Notes under the pieces: model-generated | Database searches by the model: none | Told to the model about the DNA's origin: nothing | What the model saw: only the letters and a program-made list of their open reading frames with translations | Assembly (NCBI RefSeq): GCF_036014175.1 | Contig: NZ_CP107917.1 | Span: forward strand, 6,014,001 to 6,078,000 | From: Streptomyces sp. NBC_00443 | GTDB taxonomy: Bacteria > Actinomycetota > Actinomycetes > Streptomycetales > Streptomycetaceae | Direction: 5' to 3' | Length of the DNA: 64,000 nt | Translations under genes and position numbers: made by a program | In this document: positions 61,522 through 64,000 of the stretch, piece after piece | Layout: every line of letters starts with the position of its first letter | How positions within the stretch are numbered: the first letter of the stretch is position 1

Positions 61522-62724
61522 TCAGGCGTTGACCTTCTCGCGCGAGGCGGACCTTTCCCGCTTCTCCCGCTCCCGAGCCACCTCCGCGGCATCCCGCTTG
61601 AACGCCCACTCCATCTTCGGCTCCATCGCGAACCGGAACATCCGCTGCACGGGCGCGGTGCACAACAGAGTCACGCCGACGGCCGCGAGCACGGTGACGA
61701 AGATCTCGCCGAGCGGCCGCTGCAGCCAGGCGTGCTCGAACCAGCCCTGGTAGTCACCGGCCTTCACCACGAAGCCGTGCAGCAGGTAGCCGTACAGCGT
61801 GCCCGCGCCGAGCGCCGTGAACCACATGTGCCGGCGCGGCACCCACGCGAAGAAGCAGGCCGTCAGCAGCAGCGAGCAGCCGAACATCGCCAGCACCATG
61901 ACCGGCCCGCTCCACCACGGCGCGTCCAGCTCCTGCGCGGCGTCCCGGTGGTAGAACCACGCGGTGTTCATCCGCGGCACCGCCCACCAGGCGAAGGCCA
62001 GCGCGACCGCGCCCACCGGCACGGACAGGATCCGCACCGTGCGCGTGCGCACCATGTGGAAGTGCTCGGACTTCATGATCAGGCCCAGCACGAAGTACGG
62101 CAGGAACTGCAGAACCCGCTGCAGATCCAGGTCGTCGCCGATCTCCGGAGTGACGGTCCCCGCCATGGCGAGGCCAAGCGCGATCGGCAGCGGCCAGCGC
62201 ACCATCTTCCAGATGGGGGTGGTCATCCGCCAGATGAACAGCGCACACAGGAACCACGTCAGGTACCACGGGTCCAGCAGGCTGATGTCCTGGCTGGGGT
62301 CGTCGTCGATCCAGCGCTTGAAGAGCGGGTACGCCGTCTCGAAGAGGATGTACGGCACGGCGACACCGGTGATCAGCCGCTTCAGCCGGTTGGGACTCGC
62401 GTCGAAACTGCGCGAGAAGAAGCCGGAGATGATGATGAACGCCGGCATGTGGAAGGTGTACACGACGGTGTACACGGCCTCCAGGATGCGGCTGTCGCCC
62501 TTGATCGGCTCCCAGGCGTGGCCTATGGCGACGAGCACGATCGCCAGGTACTTGGCGTTGTCGAAGAACGCGTCGCGCTGCTTGGCACCGCCGGACGCGG
62601 GTCTGTTGTCCGCCTGAGCCTTCTTGTTCTGCGGCGAGCGCGGACTCGGCACTCCGTCCGCCGACGACTCTGCCGGGGGGAGTGGCGCTCTGTTGTGGCC
62701 GTGCGGTCGCAGCGAGTTGTTCAC
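61522..62724 (-). CDS. Acyltransferase family 3 membrane protein
   Basis: A 400-residue integral membrane protein with about ten helices. After a disordered 45-residue N-terminal part it starts AKYLAIVLVAIGHAWEPIKG, where the His is the conserved catalytic residue, and has TVVYTFHMPAFIIISGFFSR, the typical acyltransferase-3 motif. The C-terminus is basic and charged (REREKRERSASREK). GTG 62724 is preceded by GGGAGGG; ATG 62775 has no ribosome site. It likely O-acylates a surface sugar or lipid. Confidence 0.83.
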   Translation of the reverse strand: MNNSLRPHGHNRAPLPPAESSADGVPSPRSPQNKKAQADNRPASGGAKQRDAFFDNAKYLAIVLVAIGHAWEPIKGDSRILEAVYTVVYTFHMPAFIIISGFFSRSFDASPNRLKRLITGVAVPYILFETAYPLFKRWIDDDPSQDISLLDPWYLTWFLCALFIWRMTTPIWKMVRWPLPIALGLAMAGTVTPEIGDDLDLQRVLQFLPYFVLGLIMKSEHFHMVRTRTVRILSVPVGAVALAFAWWAVPRMNTAWFYHRDAAQELDAPWWSGPVMVLAMFGCSLLLTACFFAWVPRRHMWFTALGAGTLYGYLLHGFVVKAGDYQGWFEHAWLQRPLGEIFVTVLAAVGVTLLCTAPVQRMFRFAMEPKMEWAFKRDAAEVAREREKRERSASREKVNA

Positions 62725-63264
62725 AGACCCTCCCACCGGAAGCCGGGGGAGTCGATCCAGGCCCTCGCTGCGCATGCGGGGGACGAGGCAGCATGGAACA
62801 TCTGAGGCACCCTAGCGTCGCCTATGGGATTTCGTAAAACCTGCGAGGTCGTTCCCGGTTATTGCGTTCGAACTCGCGTGTACAACGAACATGCACCTGG
62901 CAGACACCTGTTGGACACCCTCCTTGTCCGGATTCATCCCGACTAAAAGGTGCATATGGCCAGGAGCCGACTCCGATGGAATGATCAACTCACTCACAAT
63001 TCGAATTGCCGGCGAACACGTTGTGTGCCGATGGAAACGAACCCGTCGAATTCTCTCCGCCGGTGTTCCCTCGAATTGCTGTACCGGCGCAACGCGAGAG
63101 GTGACCGCGTCCGGCCCACCCGCACAGATCCGGCACAGGTGTGGCGAACGAAACGTCACGTGCCGCATAGCGGGGCCCGGTTGGTGGCACGATGGTTCTG
63201 GCGGGGGTGCGCGGGGTTGCATCCCCGGGCCGGGAGAGCGGACCGACCGAGGGTGTGATCTGTT
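62725..63264. other. 540-base gap, relatively A+T rich, no confident gene
   Basis: Between the acyltransferase start and the small membrane protein the DNA is visibly lower in G+C than the rest (many AATTC, AAAA, TTGC stretches near 62824-63090). One 40-codon frame, 62824-62944, starts MGFRKTCEVVPGYCVRTRV and ends at TAA, the rarest stop here, but lacks a strong ribosome site. Other frames give no codon bias. It may be a promoter region, a small RNA or remnant DNA. Confidence 0.5.
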
Positions 63265-63459
63265 GTGGCCATTTCGCTGTCAGTGGTGTTGCTGTTGGCG
63301 ATCGTCTTGGTGGTGCTGATCCGTGGCGGATCCCTGAAGGCCGGCCCCGCCGTCGTCGCCGTGCTGTTCGGCTTCTTCCTCGCCTCGACAGGCATGGCCG
63401 ACGACATCCAGCGGTTCCTCAACTCGATAGCGGAGACCATCAACTCGATCCAGTTCTAG
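63265..63459 (+). CDS. Small membrane protein
   Basis: A 64-residue protein that is mostly membrane: VAISLSVVLLLAIVLVVLIR (residues 1-20) and AGPAVVAVLFGFFLASTGM (about 26-45), then a short amphipathic tail ending NSIAETINSIQF. Start GTG 63265. Proteins of this kind are conserved in Streptomyces and have no assigned function. Its TAG is followed by about 90 bases before the kinase remnant. Confidence 0.7.
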   Translation: MAISLSVVLLLAIVLVVLIRGGSLKAGPAVVAVLFGFFLASTGMADDIQRFLNSIAETINSIQF

Positions 63460-63547
63460 GTCCGTCAGGCGGCTCCGGGGCCCGTGGGGCGGCCCGGAAC
63501 GGTACGGGTACCCTCGTTAGAGATCGTCGAACGGGGCGGCGTACGGG

Positions 63548-64000
63548 ATGGCCGCGCGCGAGACGGACCAGCCGAGGTGGATGGCTACCGCATCGAGGAC
63601 CGTCTCGGCTCCGGCGGCATGGGGGGGCGACCTGTCCCGCTCCGCCTCCGACCGCCGCCTCGCCCTCAAGGCCGTGCACGCGCAGTACACCGACGACGAG
63701 TTCCGCACCCTCCGCCAGGTCAGCGGCGCCTTCACCGCTCCCGTCGTGGACGCGCACGCCGACGCCGACGCGCCGCGCCGCGCCCTGGATGGCCTCGCTC
63801 TACATCCCGGGCATCGCGCGGGGATGGCCCACCGGGACCTGAAACCGGCCAATGTCGTCGAGGACGGTCCCCGCGCCATCGACTTCGGCGCCACGAAAGT
63901 CGGGAGTGGGGAAGGGCACACCACCCTTCCACCCCAAGTCCCGCCCTGCACCGGACGAGTTGCTGGGGCTGCTGCGCGACGGCCGCATCCCGGAGCCGAC
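63548..64000 (+). pseudogene. Ser/Thr protein kinase remnant, frameshifted and internally deleted (runs off the end)
   Basis: Fragments of a Streptomyces soluble-type Ser/Thr kinase are scattered in three frames. DGYRIEDRLGSGGMGG is the glycine loop. Next comes DRRLALKAVHAQYTDDEFRT, with the ATP-binding Lys, then VSGAFTAPVVDA. WMASLYIPG follows, then GMAHRDLKPANVV and RAIDFGATKVG (catalytic and metal loops, DFG). The sequence then jumps to RPAPDELLGLLRDGRIPEP, an end-of-domain segment. Compared with the family, a stretch of the N-lobe helix, about 25 residues before HRD and about 100 residues after DFG are missing. The frame changes sit near 63575, in the G7 run 63622-63628 and near 63780. 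It continues past 64000. Confidence 0.8.

Noticed and set aside
62812..63222. 136-residue minus-strand gene in the A+T-rich gap
   Set aside because: No ribosome site, no codon bias and no recognisable motif; overlaps other equally weak frames.

Overview
The window is about 72% G+C, has closely packed genes, uses GTG starts freely and has strong third-position G/C bias. Together with its gene content (Tat lipoproteins, M1 aminopeptidases, a subtilase, Ser/Thr kinases, an SpoIIE-type phosphatase, a bldA-type TTA codon) this says Streptomyces. From memory, the order malQ, pepN, asd, subtilase, second M1 aminopeptidase, DsbA-like protein, amino-acid permease, rpiB, Fpg/Nei glycosylase, GNAT resembles the conserved core around SCO2620-SCO2650 of S. 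coelicolor. I could not check that here.

Layout. 1-5.8 kb: a tail of an unknown gene, an ABC exporter (FtsX-like permease plus ATPase) with its PadR regulator, a 96-residue repeat-rich peptide gene coupled to malQ, and a small membrane protein. 5.9-10.1 kb: a TetR regulator divergent from an FAD monooxygenase, then an EamA exporter and a LysR regulator. 10.1-16.1 kb: pepN, a DUF1203 protein, asd, and an ECF-like sigma factor with its membrane partner. 16.1-28.4 kb: subtilase, NUDIX, Tat-exported phosphoesterase, beta-lactamase-fold hydrolase, nuclease-like protein, second M1 aminopeptidase, mycothiol nitroreductase-like protein, small zinc-ribbon protein. 28.4-41.2 kb: a polyol or glycerol uptake and catabolism locus. 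It has a binding protein, two permeases, two ATPases, a DeoR regulator, a hydroxyacid dehydrogenase and an FGGY kinase joined by overlaps, a glycerophosphodiesterase beside them, and a divergent FGGY kinase, phosphatase and methyltransferase. 41.4-49.7 kb: a sulfonate-sulfur locus (ABC importer, LLM monooxygenase, TauD-type dioxygenase, amino-acid permease, ROK regulator) with two cysteine-bearing leader ORFs. 49.9-54.9 kb: bioY, an LPXTG-type surface protein and a membrane Ser/Thr kinase with long tandem repeats in its linker. 55-64 kb: amino-acid permease, rpiB, Fpg/Nei, Eis-type GNAT, PP2C phosphatase, HD hydrolase, acyltransferase, small membrane protein and a heavily deleted kinase pseudogene running off the end.

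Seven genes (malQ, eamA-like, lysR-like, pepN, beta-lactamase-like, Ser/Thr kinase, rpiB) each become full length and family-typical if one base is added, in six cases clearly inside a G or C run of at least four. Such a one-directional pattern points to homopolymer-collapse errors in the assembly rather than seven real mutations. I list these genes as frameshifted pseudogenes over their full restored span. The kinase remnant at 63548-64000 is different: it lacks whole subdomains and is a true relic.

Regulation visible in the DNA includes a PadR dyad over its own start, an array of TetR operators between two divergent genes, a candidate DeoR operator, an orphan 10+10 bp palindrome near 41.36 kb, many bidirectional terminators between convergent genes, and a dispersed double-hairpin repeat present in four copies or fragments. 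No tRNA, rRNA, CRISPR array, insertion sequence or attachment site was recognised.
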